Origin: Micromonospora parva
Lineage (GTDB): Bacteria > Actinomycetota > Actinomycetes > Mycobacteriales > Micromonosporaceae
Length of the DNA: 64,000 bases
Direction: 5' to 3'
NCBI RefSeq assembly: GCF_000718515.1
Contig: NZ_JNZS01000009.1
Coordinates: 186,001-250,000 of the forward strand
Numbering within the stretch: position 1 is the first letter of the stretch; every line of letters begins with the position of its first letter. Below the pieces are notes generated by a model. That model did no database searches and was not told the origin of the DNA. It saw only the letters and a list, made by a program, of their open reading frames with translations. Below are positions 50,562 to 58,838 of this stretch, piece after piece. The position numbers were made by a program, and so were the translations under genes.

Positions 50562-52811
50562 ATGACCGAGCAGAGCGAGGTCATCAGGCAGCAGACCGGG
50601 GAGGCCAACTCGATGGGCAGCGTCCAGATCGTCACCACGATCCTCGCGGCCGCCATCACCGCCGTGGCGGTGTGGCTTGCGGTACGCGCGGTCATGAAGA
50701 TGACGGCCGTCATCCGGCTGGGGCAACCCGCTCCGGAGCGGTTCTCCGACAAGGGCGCCCGTACCAGGACCATGCTGGTGGAGACCGCCGGCCACACCCG
50801 AATGCTCAAGTGGGGCGTGGTCGGTGCGGCGCACTGGTTCGTGATGGTCGGCTTCATCGTGCTGTCGCTGCTGGTGCTCGAGGCGTACTTCGAGGTGGTC
50901 ACCCCGACCGGCGGGCTGCCGATCATCGGGCACTGGACGATCTTCGGCCTGGCCACCGAGATCATCACCGTGCTGGGCCTGATCGGCATCCTGGTGCTGA
51001 TGGTGATCCGGTTGCGCAACCGGCCGACCCGGCCGGGCGGGCGGTCCCGGTTCACCGGATCGACGATGTGGCAGGGCTACTTCGTCGAGTGGATCGTGCT
51101 GCTGGTCCTGATCTTCGGCCTGCTGATCCGCGGCTTCAAGGTCGCCACCGACCACTTCGAGTACCCGCTCTGGGCCACCCCGGTCAGCCACGCGGTCGGC
51201 GCGGTGCTGCCCGACTGGTCGGACGGGGCGAGCGTCGCCGCGCTCATCAAGATCGCCATCTCGATGACCTGGCTGATCGTCATCTCGCTGAACGTCACCA
51301 TGGGTGTGGCCTGGCACCGCTTCCTGGCGTTCCCCAACATCTTCTTCAAGCGGGAGCCGGCCAAGCCGGCCGGCTCCGGTCTCGGCGCGCTGCGCCCGAT
51401 GACGAGCCAGGGCAAGCCGCTCGACTTCGAGGAGGCGGACCCGGAGAAGGACCAGTTCGGCGTCGCCCACGTCGAGCAGTTCAGCTGGAAGGGCCTGCTC
51501 GACTTCAGCACCTGCACCGAGTGCGGCCGCTGCCAGTCGCAGTGCCCGGCCTGGAACACCGGCAAGCCCCTGTCGCCGAAGCTGCTGGTGCTGAGCCTCC
51601 GCGACCACGCGTACGCCAAGGCGCCCTACCTGCTGGCCGGCGGCGGCAAGGACCTGACCGGCGAGGAGAAGGCCACCCAGGCCCAGCTCGCGCACCTGGA
51701 CGTGCTGGCCCTCGCCGAGGCCGACAAGCCGCTGATCGGCACCGCCGAGGAGGGCGGGGTCATCGACCCGGACGTGCTCTGGTCCTGCACCACCTGCGGT
51801 GCCTGCGTCGAGCAGTGCCCGGTGGACATCGAGCACGTCGACCACATCGTCGACATGCGCCGCTACCAGGTGCTGATCGAGTCGAGCTTCCCCTCCGAGG
51901 CCGGCGTGATGCTGCGCAACCTGGAGAACAAGGGCAACCCGTGGGGTGCGCCGCAGAACACCCGCGAGGACTGGACCAAGGGCCTGGACTTCGAGGTGCC
52001 CCGGGTCGGCGAGGTGGACGACTTCGAGTACCTGTTCTGGGTCGGCTGCGCCGGCGCGTTCGAGGACCGGGCCAAGAAGACCACGCGCGCGGTGGCCACG
52101 CTGCTCAACGAGGCGGGCGTGAAGTTCGCGATCCTGGGCGAGGGCGAGACCTGCTCCGGTGACCCGGCACGACGGATCGGCAACGAGTTCGTCTTCCAGA
52201 TGCTGGCCCAGCAGAACGTGGAGACGCTGAACGAGGCGTTCGAGGGCCGGGACAAGACCAAGCGCAAGATCGTCGCGACCTGCCCGCACTGCTTCAACAC
52301 CCTGGGCAACGAGTACGGGCAGCTCGGTGGCGAGTTCGAGGTGGTCCACCACACCCAGCTGCTGGCCCACCTGGTCGCCACCGGCAAGCTCACGCCGGTG
52401 CAGCCGGTCGACGGCGGAGTCACTTACCACGACCCCTGCTACCTGGGTCGGCACAACCGGATCTTCGCGGCCCCCCGCGAGGTCCTCGGCGACGCTATCG
52501 CCGGTGACCTGACCGAGATGCCGCGCAACAGCGAGCGGTCCTTCTGCTGCGGTGCCGGCGGCGCCCGGATGTGGATGGAAGAGAAGATCGGCAAGCGGAT
52601 CAACGTGGACCGGGTCGAGGAGGCCATGGCCACCGGGGCGAAGACGGTCGCCGTCGGCTGCCCGTTCTGCTCGACCATGCTGAACGACGGGGTCAACGGC
52701 AAGGGCGCCGGCGAGCAGGTCGAGGTGATCGACGTGGCGAGCGTGCTGCTCCGTTCGGTCAAGCCCGAGCAGCCGCAGGGCGGCAAGGAGACCGCGCCGA
52801 TCGGCGGCTGA
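50562..52811 (+). CDS. Membrane Fe-S heterodisulfide-reductase-like oxidoreductase
   Basis: A 749-residue protein with about five to six membrane helices in the first 260 residues (a NarI-like cytochrome b region), two 4Fe-4S sites (C318, C321, C324, C328 and C409, C412, C415, C419) and two CCG domains (GCAGAF, CSGDPARR, CPHCFN; then DPCYLGRHN, CCGAGGARMW, CPFCSTML). This is the plan of HdrDE-like or LldE/GlpC-like quinone-linked reductases; the M. tuberculosis homologue is Rv0338c. Electron donor unknown. ATG 50562 is kept because TAGGCT ends seven nt upstream; ATG 50613, with GGGGAGG eight nt upstream, is a real alternative. Confidence 0.92.
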   Translation: MTEQSEVIRQQTGEANSMGSVQIVTTILAAAITAVAVWLAVRAVMKMTAVIRLGQPAPERFSDKGARTRTMLVETAGHTRMLKWGVVGAAHWFVMVGFIVLSLLVLEAYFEVVTPTGGLPIIGHWTIFGLATEIITVLGLIGILVLMVIRLRNRPTRPGGRSRFTGSTMWQGYFVEWIVLLVLIFGLLIRGFKVATDHFEYPLWATPVSHAVGAVLPDWSDGASVAALIKIAISMTWLIVISLNVTMGVAWHRFLAFPNIFFKREPAKPAGSGLGALRPMTSQGKPLDFEEADPEKDQFGVAHVEQFSWKGLLDFSTCTECGRCQSQCPAWNTGKPLSPKLLVLSLRDHAYAKAPYLLAGGGKDLTGEEKATQAQLAHLDVLALAEADKPLIGTAEEGGVIDPDVLWSCTTCGACVEQCPVDIEHVDHIVDMRRYQVLIESSFPSEAGVMLRNLENKGNPWGAPQNTREDWTKGLDFEVPRVGEVDDFEYLFWVGCAGAFEDRAKKTTRAVATLLNEAGVKFAILGEGETCSGDPARRIGNEFVFQMLAQQNVETLNEAFEGRDKTKRKIVATCPHCFNTLGNEYGQLGGEFEVVHHTQLLAHLVATGKLTPVQPVDGGVTYHDPCYLGRHNRIFAAPREVLGDAIAGDLTEMPRNSERSFCCGAGGARMWMEEKIGKRINVDRVEEAMATGAKTVAVGCPFCSTMLNDGVNGKGAGEQVEVIDVASVLLRSVKPEQPQGGKETAPIGG

Positions 52812-52839
52812 GACGCGTACCTCCGGGTTCTGAAACATC

Positions 52840-52871
52840 GACGGCGGTGGCCCCTGCGGGCCGCCGCCGTC
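52840..52871 (+). terminator. 14-bp terminator after Fe-S reductase
   Basis: GACGGCGGTGGCCC and GGGCCGCCGCCGTC pair with one G-U wobble around a CTGC loop. Confidence 0.7.
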
Positions 52872-52910
52872 GTGCAAGAATCTCGCCGAGGTGACGCGAC
52901 ATCGACGGCC

Positions 52911-52916
52911 TACTCT
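52911..52916 (+). promoter_or_regulatory. -10 element for first CNNM/CBS gene
   Basis: TACTCT ending eight nt before TTG 52925. It overlaps the other candidate TTG start at 52916, which argues against that start. Confidence 0.35.
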
Positions 52917-52924
52917 TGACGACG

Positions 52925-54241
52925 TTGTTGCCCCTGGTCGGTTTCGTAGCGCTGACCGCGGGCAACGCGTTCTTCGTCGCGGCCGAGTTCGCCCTGGTCA
53001 CCGTCGACCGGGCGGAGATCGACAGGCGGGCCGTCGCGGGCGACGAGGCCGCCCGGACGGTACGCGCCGCGCTGCGCGAACTCTCCTTCCAGCTTTCCGG
53101 GGCGCAGCTGGGCATCACCATCACCGCGCTGCTCACCGGCTACCTGGCCGAGCCGGCTCTGGCTCGCCTCTTCGCCCCGTTGCTGCGCCCGATCGCCGGC
53201 GACAACACCGAGCGGCTCACCCCGTTCCTCGCGTTGGCCCTGGCCACGCTGATCTCCATGCTCTTCGGCGAGTTGGTGCCGAAGAACGCGGCGCTGGCCC
53301 GGCCCATGCCGGCGGCGTTGGCCACGGCCGGCCCGATGCACGCGTTCTCCCGGACGTTCGGCTGGTTGATCCGAGGGTTGAACGGCTCGGCGAACCGCCT
53401 TGTCCGGGCACTCGGTGTGGAGCCGCAGGAGGAGTTGGCCAGCGCCCGCTCGCCGGAGGAGCTGGGCCTGCTGGCGGGCATCTCGGCGCGGGCCGGGGCG
53501 CTGCCCACCGACACCGCGATGCTGCTGCGTCGCACCATCCGCTTCGGTGACAAACGGGCCGCCGAGGCGATGACTCCCCGAGTGGACGTGGTAGCGCTGC
53601 GCGTCACAGCCACCGTGGCCGAGCTGCTGGAGGAGTCGCGGCGGACCGGGCGGACGCGGTTCCCCGTGTACGAGGAGACCCTGGACCTGGTGACCGGCGT
53701 GGCCGCCGTGCCCGACGCCCTGGGTGTGCCGCTGGCCGACCGGGCGTCGACGACTGTCGGCTCGGTGGCCCGCGAGCCGGTGTACGTGCCGGAGAGCCTC
53801 AACCTGGACGGTGTGCTGGCCGCGCTCAAGGCGGCCGGGGCCGACCTGGCCATCGTGGTCGACGAGTACGGCGGCACGGACGGTGTGGTGACCGTCGAGG
53901 ATCTCGTCGAGGAGTTGGTCGGGGAGATCGCCGACGAGTTCGACCCGGCGAGCGTGGACGACGACGGGTCGGCCGAGCTGACAGTGCCGGGCGGGGAGCG
54001 CACCGTGCTGGTCGACGGGGTGCTCCGCTCCGACGAGTTGGCCGAGCAGACCGGCTTCCGGCTGCCCGAGGGGCCGTACGAGACGTTGGCCGGGTACCTG
54101 ATGGCCCAGCTCGGGCACATCCCGCTCGCCGGTGAGACGGTCGAGGCGGACGGGTGGGAGTTCACAGTGGTGGAGGTGGAGCGGCACCGGATCGAGCAGG
54201 TCCGGGTGGTGCGCCCGGCGGATCCGGACGACGATGACTGA
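52925..54241 (+). CDS. CNNM/CorC-type transporter with CBS pair, copy 1
   Basis: A 438-residue protein (441 if TTG 52916 is used). The N-terminal DUF21/CNNM domain (about 1-190) has three to four membrane helices and the conserved NAFFVAAEFALV and GAQLGITITALLTGY, VPKNAALARP. A CBS pair (205-325; MTPRVDVVALRV, VVDEYGGTDGVVTVEDLVEELVGEI) and a CorC_HlyC domain (345-430) follow. Such proteins are Mg2+/Co2+ efflux or homeostasis factors, long mislabelled hemolysins. It overlaps the second copy by 8 nt. Confidence 0.92.
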   Translation: MLPLVGFVALTAGNAFFVAAEFALVTVDRAEIDRRAVAGDEAARTVRAALRELSFQLSGAQLGITITALLTGYLAEPALARLFAPLLRPIAGDNTERLTPFLALALATLISMLFGELVPKNAALARPMPAALATAGPMHAFSRTFGWLIRGLNGSANRLVRALGVEPQEELASARSPEELGLLAGISARAGALPTDTAMLLRRTIRFGDKRAAEAMTPRVDVVALRVTATVAELLEESRRTGRTRFPVYEETLDLVTGVAAVPDALGVPLADRASTTVGSVAREPVYVPESLNLDGVLAALKAAGADLAIVVDEYGGTDGVVTVEDLVEELVGEIADEFDPASVDDDGSAELTVPGGERTVLVDGVLRSDELAEQTGFRLPEGPYETLAGYLMAQLGHIPLAGETVEADGWEFTVVEVERHRIEQVRVVRPADPDDDD

Positions 54242-55235
54242 GCTGCTGGTGACAGTGCTGCTGCTGCTCGGCAACGGGTTCTTCGTGGGCAGCGAGTTCG
54301 CGCTCATCGCGTCCCGTCGGACGGTGATCGAACCGTTGGCCGCCGGGTCGAAACGGGCCCGCTGGGCGTTGTCGGCGATGAACCAGATTCCGTTGATGAT
54401 CGCTGGCGCGCAGCTCGGCATCACGGTCTGCTCTTTGGGGCTGGGGGCGATCGCCGAACCGGCGCTGGCGCACCTGCTGGAGCCGCCGTTCCACGCGATC
54501 GGCCTGCCGGAACGGGCGGTGCACCCGGTGGCGTTCGTGCTGGCCCTGGGTGTGGTGGTCTTTCTGCACACGGTCGTCGGTGAGATGGTGCCGAAGAACA
54601 TCACGCTGGCCGGTCCGGAGGTCTCCGCCCTCTGGCTGGGGCCGGCGATGCTGGCGTTCTGCGTGGCCACCAAACCGTTGCTGCTCGCGATGAAATGGGC
54701 GGCCCGGCGGGTGCTCGCATTCTGGCGGATCGAGGCGTCCGAGGCGGTGAAGACGGTGTTCACCGCCGAGGAACTGGCCGGGTTGGTCTCCCAGGCGCGG
54801 ACCGAGGGGCTGCTCGACGCGGAGCAGCACGCGCGGATCACCGGCGCGCTGGCCCTGCACGACCGCACGGCGGCGGACGCGCTGCAACCGTGGTCGACGG
54901 TGGTGACGGTGGCCGAGGACGTCTCGCCGGCGTCGCTGGAGGTGCTGGCGACCCGGACCGGCCGGTCCCGGTTTCCGGTGGTGCAGCGGTCGACCCGCCG
55001 GGTGCTCGGCTTTGTGCACGTCAAGGACGTGCTCGGGTACGCGGGGCAGGGTCGCCGGTCGCCGGTACCGGCCGACGTCTACCGGCCGCTGGCCGTGGTG
55101 CCGCCGGAACGTACGCTGGCCGACCTGCTGTTGGCCATGCGTCGGGAGCGGCGGCACATGGTGCTGGTCAGCGACGGGCGACGACCTCTCGGTGTGGTCA
55201 CTCTTGACGACGTATTGACCGCAATCGTTGGGTGA
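54234..55235 (+). CDS. CNNM/CorC-type transporter with CBS pair, copy 2
   Basis: A 333-residue paralogue of the preceding gene: DUF21/CNNM domain (1-190; LLGNGFFVGSEFALI, GAQLGITVCSLGLGAIAEP, GEMVPKNITLAGP) and CBS pair (205-330), but no C-terminal CorC_HlyC domain. Tandem full-length and short CNNM genes are common in actinobacteria and suggest a heteromeric transporter. ATG 54234 overlaps the upstream gene by 8 nt. Confidence 0.91.
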   Translation: MTELLVTVLLLLGNGFFVGSEFALIASRRTVIEPLAAGSKRARWALSAMNQIPLMIAGAQLGITVCSLGLGAIAEPALAHLLEPPFHAIGLPERAVHPVAFVLALGVVVFLHTVVGEMVPKNITLAGPEVSALWLGPAMLAFCVATKPLLLAMKWAARRVLAFWRIEASEAVKTVFTAEELAGLVSQARTEGLLDAEQHARITGALALHDRTAADALQPWSTVVTVAEDVSPASLEVLATRTGRSRFPVVQRSTRRVLGFVHVKDVLGYAGQGRRSPVPADVYRPLAVVPPERTLADLLLAMRRERRHMVLVSDGRRPLGVVTLDDVLTAIVG

Positions 55236-55294
55236 TGGGCCAATACCCTTGGTGTGCAAGCGGTTGCACGACAGTGATGGTTACTGCGCCCGCC

Positions 55295-55323
55295 TTGATT
55301 ACCGCTGCGCGCTTCCCTAATGT
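55295..55323 (+). promoter_or_regulatory. Promoter for first NlpC/P60 gene
   Basis: -35 TTGATT at 55295-55300, 17-nt spacer, -10 TAATGT at 55318-55323. Transcription would start near 55330. Confidence 0.55.
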
Positions 55324-55328
55324 GGGGC

Positions 55329-55389
55329 ACCGACCGCTGTGGGTCGTCTGCCTCGGCCCTTCCCTCACGCGAGGCGCCCGGCGGTCGGT
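55329..55389 (+). promoter_or_regulatory. Structured 5' leader of first NlpC/P60 gene
   Basis: ACCGACCGC at 55329-55337 pairs perfectly with GCGGTCGGT at 55381-55389, enclosing a further CCTCG/CGAGG helix (55351-55355 with 55370-55374). The closing stem ends five nt before the AAGGAG ribosome site. The sequence does not match the ydaO motif. It may be a regulatory leader. Confidence 0.4.
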
Positions 55390-55408
55390 TGCAAAGGAGT
55401 CGGTGCCG

Positions 55409-56416
55409 GTGGCAACCATGCCCCCTCATCGTCACGACCTGAATGCGTCTGCTCGCTCTGGTGGCCTGCGCCGCGCCGCCCATCGGGTGCTGGTCCTGGT
55501 CGCTGCTGCCGCGGTCGGCGCCGGTCTGCTGACCGCGCCGGCGCATGCCGCGCCCACGGTCGACGAGATCGAGGCGCAGATCGACAAGAAGTGGGAGCAG
55601 TTGGAGCCCACCATCGAGCAGTACAACAAGGTCCGGGCGCAGTTGAAGGTCAACCGGAAGAAGTCGGCGGACCTGCAGAAGAAGATCGAGCCGCTGGCGC
55701 TGCAGAGCGAATTGGCGCTCAACCGGGTCGGCGACCTCGCCTCCCGCTACTACATCTCGGGCCCGTCGCACGACATCGGCGCGCTGCTGGTCAGCGCCAA
55801 GCCGGACACGCTCACCGAGCAGCTCACCATCCTCGACCGGCTCGCCGCGCAGGAGCGCAAGGAGGTCGAGGGTGTGCTGGCCGTGCGGGCCAAGTACGAC
55901 GGCGAGAAGCAGAAGCTGGACGCGCTGATCGTCACCCAGACCAAGCAGCAGAACGATCTGTCGGCCAAGAAGAAGCAGATCGACGCCGAGATCAAGCAGC
56001 TCGAGGCGTCGATGCCGAAGACCACCGTCAAGACCGCGGCCTGCCCGACCATCAACGGGGTGGTCAGCGAGGCGGCCCGTACCGCTATCAAGACCGCCTG
56101 CGGGAAGGTCGGCAAGCCGTACGTCTGGGGTGCCACCGGCCCGAACTCGTTCGACTGTTCGGGGCTGACCCAGTACGCCTACAAGGCGGCGGGGATCTAC
56201 CTCACCCACCACACCGGTGACCAGTGGAACGAGGGCAAGGCCATCGCGCGGGCCGACGCCCGCCCCGGTGACCTGGTGTTCTTCTTCTCCGGCCTGAGTC
56301 ATGTCGGGCTGTATCTGGGCAACAACCAGATGGTGCACGCGCCCCGCGCCGGCAAACCGGTGCAGGTGTCCAGCATCACCACCATGCCCATCGCCGGTTT
56401 CCGCAGACCCGGCTGA
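55409..56416 (+). CDS. Secreted RipA-like NlpC/P60 endopeptidase, copy 1
   Basis: A 335-residue exported peptidoglycan hydrolase that cuts within stem peptides. A signal peptide (about 1-48) is followed by a coiled coil (50-200; DEIEAQIDKKWEQLEPTIEQYNKVRAQL) and the NlpC/P60 domain (225-335) with Cys250 (NSFDCSGLTQYAY), His298 (GLSHVGLYLG) and His310 (MVHAP). The coiled coil probably blocks or positions the active site, as in RipA/PcsB proteins. GTG 55409 lies nine nt after AAGGAG; GTG 55403 is too close, and ATG 55418 is a further alternative. Confidence 0.92.
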   Translation: MATMPPHRHDLNASARSGGLRRAAHRVLVLVAAAAVGAGLLTAPAHAAPTVDEIEAQIDKKWEQLEPTIEQYNKVRAQLKVNRKKSADLQKKIEPLALQSELALNRVGDLASRYYISGPSHDIGALLVSAKPDTLTEQLTILDRLAAQERKEVEGVLAVRAKYDGEKQKLDALIVTQTKQQNDLSAKKKQIDAEIKQLEASMPKTTVKTAACPTINGVVSEAARTAIKTACGKVGKPYVWGATGPNSFDCSGLTQYAYKAAGIYLTHHTGDQWNEGKAIARADARPGDLVFFFSGLSHVGLYLGNNQMVHAPRAGKPVQVSSITTMPIAGFRRPG

Positions 56417-56431
56417 TCCACCTGACGCGAC

Positions 56432-56466
56432 ACGACGGCCCCCGGTCACCGACCGGGGGCCGTCGT
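56432..56466. terminator. Perfect 16-bp bidirectional terminator
   Basis: ACGACGGCCCCCGGTC and its complement around an ACC loop, between the convergent endopeptidase and amidase genes. Confidence 0.85.
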
Positions 56467-56471
56467 GGTTG

Positions 56472-58454
56472 TCAGCGGGGCGCGCCCAACGGGGACGGCA
56501 ACAGCTGCACGTCGGCGAGGTCGACGTACATGATCCGGTGGCCGAACTGGATCTGCGCGTAGCGGTTCTTGCCGCGGATCACCGTCCAGTCACCGGGCGA
56601 GGAGCCGTCGAACGTGCTGGCCCGGTAGTACTCGCCGGCCAGCACCGCGCCGACGGCGTACCGCTGCCCGGCGGCCAGGGTGTACTGCAACGGCGAGATC
56701 GTCTGGTACGGCACCCCCTCCGGGTACGCCGCCTGCTCCGGGTACGCCCGTCCGTACACCGGGATGGTGGCCCGTCCGGGTTTCGGGGTGGCCACGACGC
56801 CGACGGTCCAGCTGGCGGTCGGCGCGGACGGCGGGTTGTGGAACCAGGCCCGCTGCCCGAGGTACCAGATCGCCGTCCAGTCGCCCTGCCGGCCGGCCAG
56901 CGCGTACGTCTGCCCGGCGGAGGCCCGGGCCCCGTGGTCGGACACGGCCATCGTGTTCGGGGTGCCGTCCGGGCGGAGCGCGACGTCGTTGACCAGCGGC
57001 GCGTCCGCGGACGGTGCGCTCCGGAGCACCACCGCCGAGGAGCCGCGCGGTGCGCACGGCACGCCGGCGGTGACGCAACCGGTGAACGCCGGCTGGTTGG
57101 TGGCGTAGTCGGGGTCGATGCGGACCAGCGCGGTGGCCGGGGTGCCGGTGTCCAGTCGGGGTGCGTGCAGCAGGTCGAAGTAGTGCGTCCAGTCCCAGTA
57201 CGGTCCCGGATCCCAGTGCATTCCCCGCACCGTGGAGGCGACGGTGCCGGGCACGTTGTCGTGGCCGATGATGTGCTGGCGGTCCAGTGGGATGCCCAGC
57301 CGCAGCGCCAGGTGCCGGACCAGCTTCGCCGAGGTCCGGTACATCGCCTCGGTGTACCAGGTCCCCTGCGCCGCGAAGCCTTCGTGTTCCAGCCCGATCG
57401 ACTTCGCGTTGACGTACCAGTTGCCGGCGTGCCAACCGACGTCCTTGGTCTTCACGTGCTGGGCGATGTGCCCGTCCACCGAGCGCAGCGAGTAGTGCCA
57501 GCTGACGTAGGTCGGATCCTGGACGAGTCGCAGGGTCGTCGCCCAACTCGCCTCGGTGTCGTGGATGACGATGTATTCGATCTTCTGCCGGGCGGGCCGG
57601 TCGGAGAGGTCGTGGTTGCCGTAGTCCCCGTCGCCGAACGCCTCGTAGGGTGCCGGGATCCACTCGCACGAGATGGTGCGGGGGCACTCCACCCCGTCCG
57701 GGCGGGCCAGCCGGCGCAGGCCCAGCCGGTCCAACCAGGAACGCTCGGGCCGTACCGCGCGGGCCGGCAGGGTGATCCGCTGGCCGTCGTCGGTCACCCG
57801 GGACTGGCCCGCGCCGATGGTGGTGAAGACCTCGTCGGCGAAGGCCGCGGCGGCGTCGGCGCTGTCCGCGCCGGAGTAGCGGGCCACCGCGCCGTACCAG
57901 GCGGCCGGGTTGGTGTCGGCGCCGACCGGGGCGTCCAGCTCCCGTTGGTACGCGCTGAGCAGCGCCGCCCCACCCCGGATGTTGAGGCCCGCGTCGGTGC
58001 GCAGTGCCTCGGGGGCGACGCCGGTCAGCGTGGCGGCGGCGTCCACGGTCTGCAACGCGGCGGTGGACGGCGCGGGGGCCTCGACCGGTCGGGGCGCGGG
58101 CACCCGGGCGGGACGCGAGTCGTCGCCGCGCGGGTCCTCGGCACCGGCGTCGTGGTGACCGCGCCCGGGTAGGGCGGCCACGTGGCGGGCGTCGGTCAGG
58201 TGCATCGGGCCGTAGCCGCCACTGGTGCTCGGTGTGCCGGCGTTGGTGTCCCAGCGGGACTCCAGGTAGGAGACGGCGAGCAGCACGACTGTCGGCACCC
58301 CGTACTCGGTGGCCGCGGCGGCGTACTGCTGCTGACGGTCGGTGGTGGACGCGGCGGCGGCCGGGCCGACGGAGAGTGGCACCGTGGTGGCGGCGGCGAC
58401 CACGGCGGCGGCGAGCAGTGCGCGCCAGCCCGTCGACAGGGTTGGATGGTGCAT
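56472..58454 (-). CDS. Secreted N-acetylmuramoyl-L-alanine amidase with extra N-terminal module
   Basis: A 660-residue exported wall hydrolase. Residues 1-35 are a signal peptide. A helical module (38-215) has a lysozyme-like YGVPTVVLLAVSYLESRWD-type helix with Glu65, suggesting a transglycosylase-like fold whose activity is unproven. The amidase_2/PGRP domain (285-425) has zinc ligands His298 (VIHDT), His398 (IIGHDN) and Asp415 (WDPGP), with H342 in WHAGN. The C-terminal 230 residues contain SH3-like beta repeats, probably wall-binding. It lies between two NlpC/P60 genes. Confidence 0.9.
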   Translation of the reverse strand: MHHPTLSTGWRALLAAAVVAAATTVPLSVGPAAAASTTDRQQQYAAAATEYGVPTVVLLAVSYLESRWDTNAGTPSTSGGYGPMHLTDARHVAALPGRGHHDAGAEDPRGDDSRPARVPAPRPVEAPAPSTAALQTVDAAATLTGVAPEALRTDAGLNIRGGAALLSAYQRELDAPVGADTNPAAWYGAVARYSGADSADAAAAFADEVFTTIGAGQSRVTDDGQRITLPARAVRPERSWLDRLGLRRLARPDGVECPRTISCEWIPAPYEAFGDGDYGNHDLSDRPARQKIEYIVIHDTEASWATTLRLVQDPTYVSWHYSLRSVDGHIAQHVKTKDVGWHAGNWYVNAKSIGLEHEGFAAQGTWYTEAMYRTSAKLVRHLALRLGIPLDRQHIIGHDNVPGTVASTVRGMHWDPGPYWDWTHYFDLLHAPRLDTGTPATALVRIDPDYATNQPAFTGCVTAGVPCAPRGSSAVVLRSAPSADAPLVNDVALRPDGTPNTMAVSDHGARASAGQTYALAGRQGDWTAIWYLGQRAWFHNPPSAPTASWTVGVVATPKPGRATIPVYGRAYPEQAAYPEGVPYQTISPLQYTLAAGQRYAVGAVLAGEYYRASTFDGSSPGDWTVIRGKNRYAQIQFGHRIMYVDLADVQLLPSPLGAPR

Positions 58455-58612
58455 CGAACCCCCTAGATTCTCGCGGAGTGAGGTCAGGTCACCATCGCGC
58501 CGTCCGGGAGGTCAGGTCAATACCTTTCCATCTATCGAAGCGTGGGGAAAGAATTCTTCACACACGGTCGGTGACCTCGTCCAATCGGTACGGAGTGTCA
58601 CGGCCGTGCGGG

Positions 58613-58642
58613 TTGCGGATCGGTAACAAGCGTCTCTACTCT
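58613..58642 (+). promoter_or_regulatory. Promoter for riboswitch-NlpC/P60 transcript
   Basis: -35 TTGCGG at 58613-58618, 18-nt spacer, -10 TACTCT at 58637-58642. The leader would be about 190 nt, long enough to contain the riboswitch. Confidence 0.5.
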
Positions 58643-58690
58643 GGTCATTCGTCGGGCCGACAGCAGCTCCGCCCAGCCCGGGCGGTAACG

Positions 58691-58815
58691 GACCGACACC
58701 GCCGAGTCGTTTCCGAGCGAACCGGGGACCCAGGTCCCTCGGGGTGAATCCGCAGCCACTGCGGTAGGGCGCCGACTTCCCGCCCGAACCCGTCAGCTAA
58801 CCCGGTAGGCGGTCA
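58691..58815 (+). promoter_or_regulatory. ydaO-type c-di-AMP riboswitch
   Basis: The conserved ydaO/yuaA core is seen: CCGAGTCG, GGGGACCCA, GGGGTGAATCC, a variable hairpin GCAGCCACTGC, TAGGGCGCC, and the strongly conserved CCGAACCCGTCAGCTAACC followed by GGTAGGCGG, which closes the outer stem with CCGCC near 58700. In actinobacteria this switch precedes rpf and NlpC/P60 wall hydrolase genes and turns them off at high c-di-AMP. It ends about 23 nt before GTG 58839, leaving room for anti-terminator or ribosome-site control. Confidence 0.9.
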
Positions 58816-58838
58816 GGAAGAAGGAGTACGGAACCCCG

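Larger units (their letters stand above)
58455..58838. other. Divergent regulatory region between amidase and second NlpC/P60 gene
   Basis: 384 bp without a gene. It holds an A/T-richer amidase-side stretch (58520-58570), the NlpC/P60 promoter (58613-58642) and a c-di-AMP riboswitch (58691-58815). No clear amidase promoter could be assigned. Confidence 0.6.

Noticed and set aside
50052..52877. 941-codon open frame on the minus strand opposite the Fe-S reductase
   Set aside because: Composition is low-complexity (Gln, Asp, His, Arg) and the plus strand encodes two unmistakable 4Fe-4S motifs and CCG domains.
52910..55024. 704-codon open frame opposite the CNNM genes
   Set aside because: A GC-driven shadow; the plus strand has conserved CNNM and CBS motifs throughout.
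55329..55408. Second ydaO riboswitch before the first NlpC/P60 gene
   Set aside because: The conserved GGGGACCCA, TAGGGC and CCGAACCCGTCAGC elements are absent; only an unrelated helix is present.
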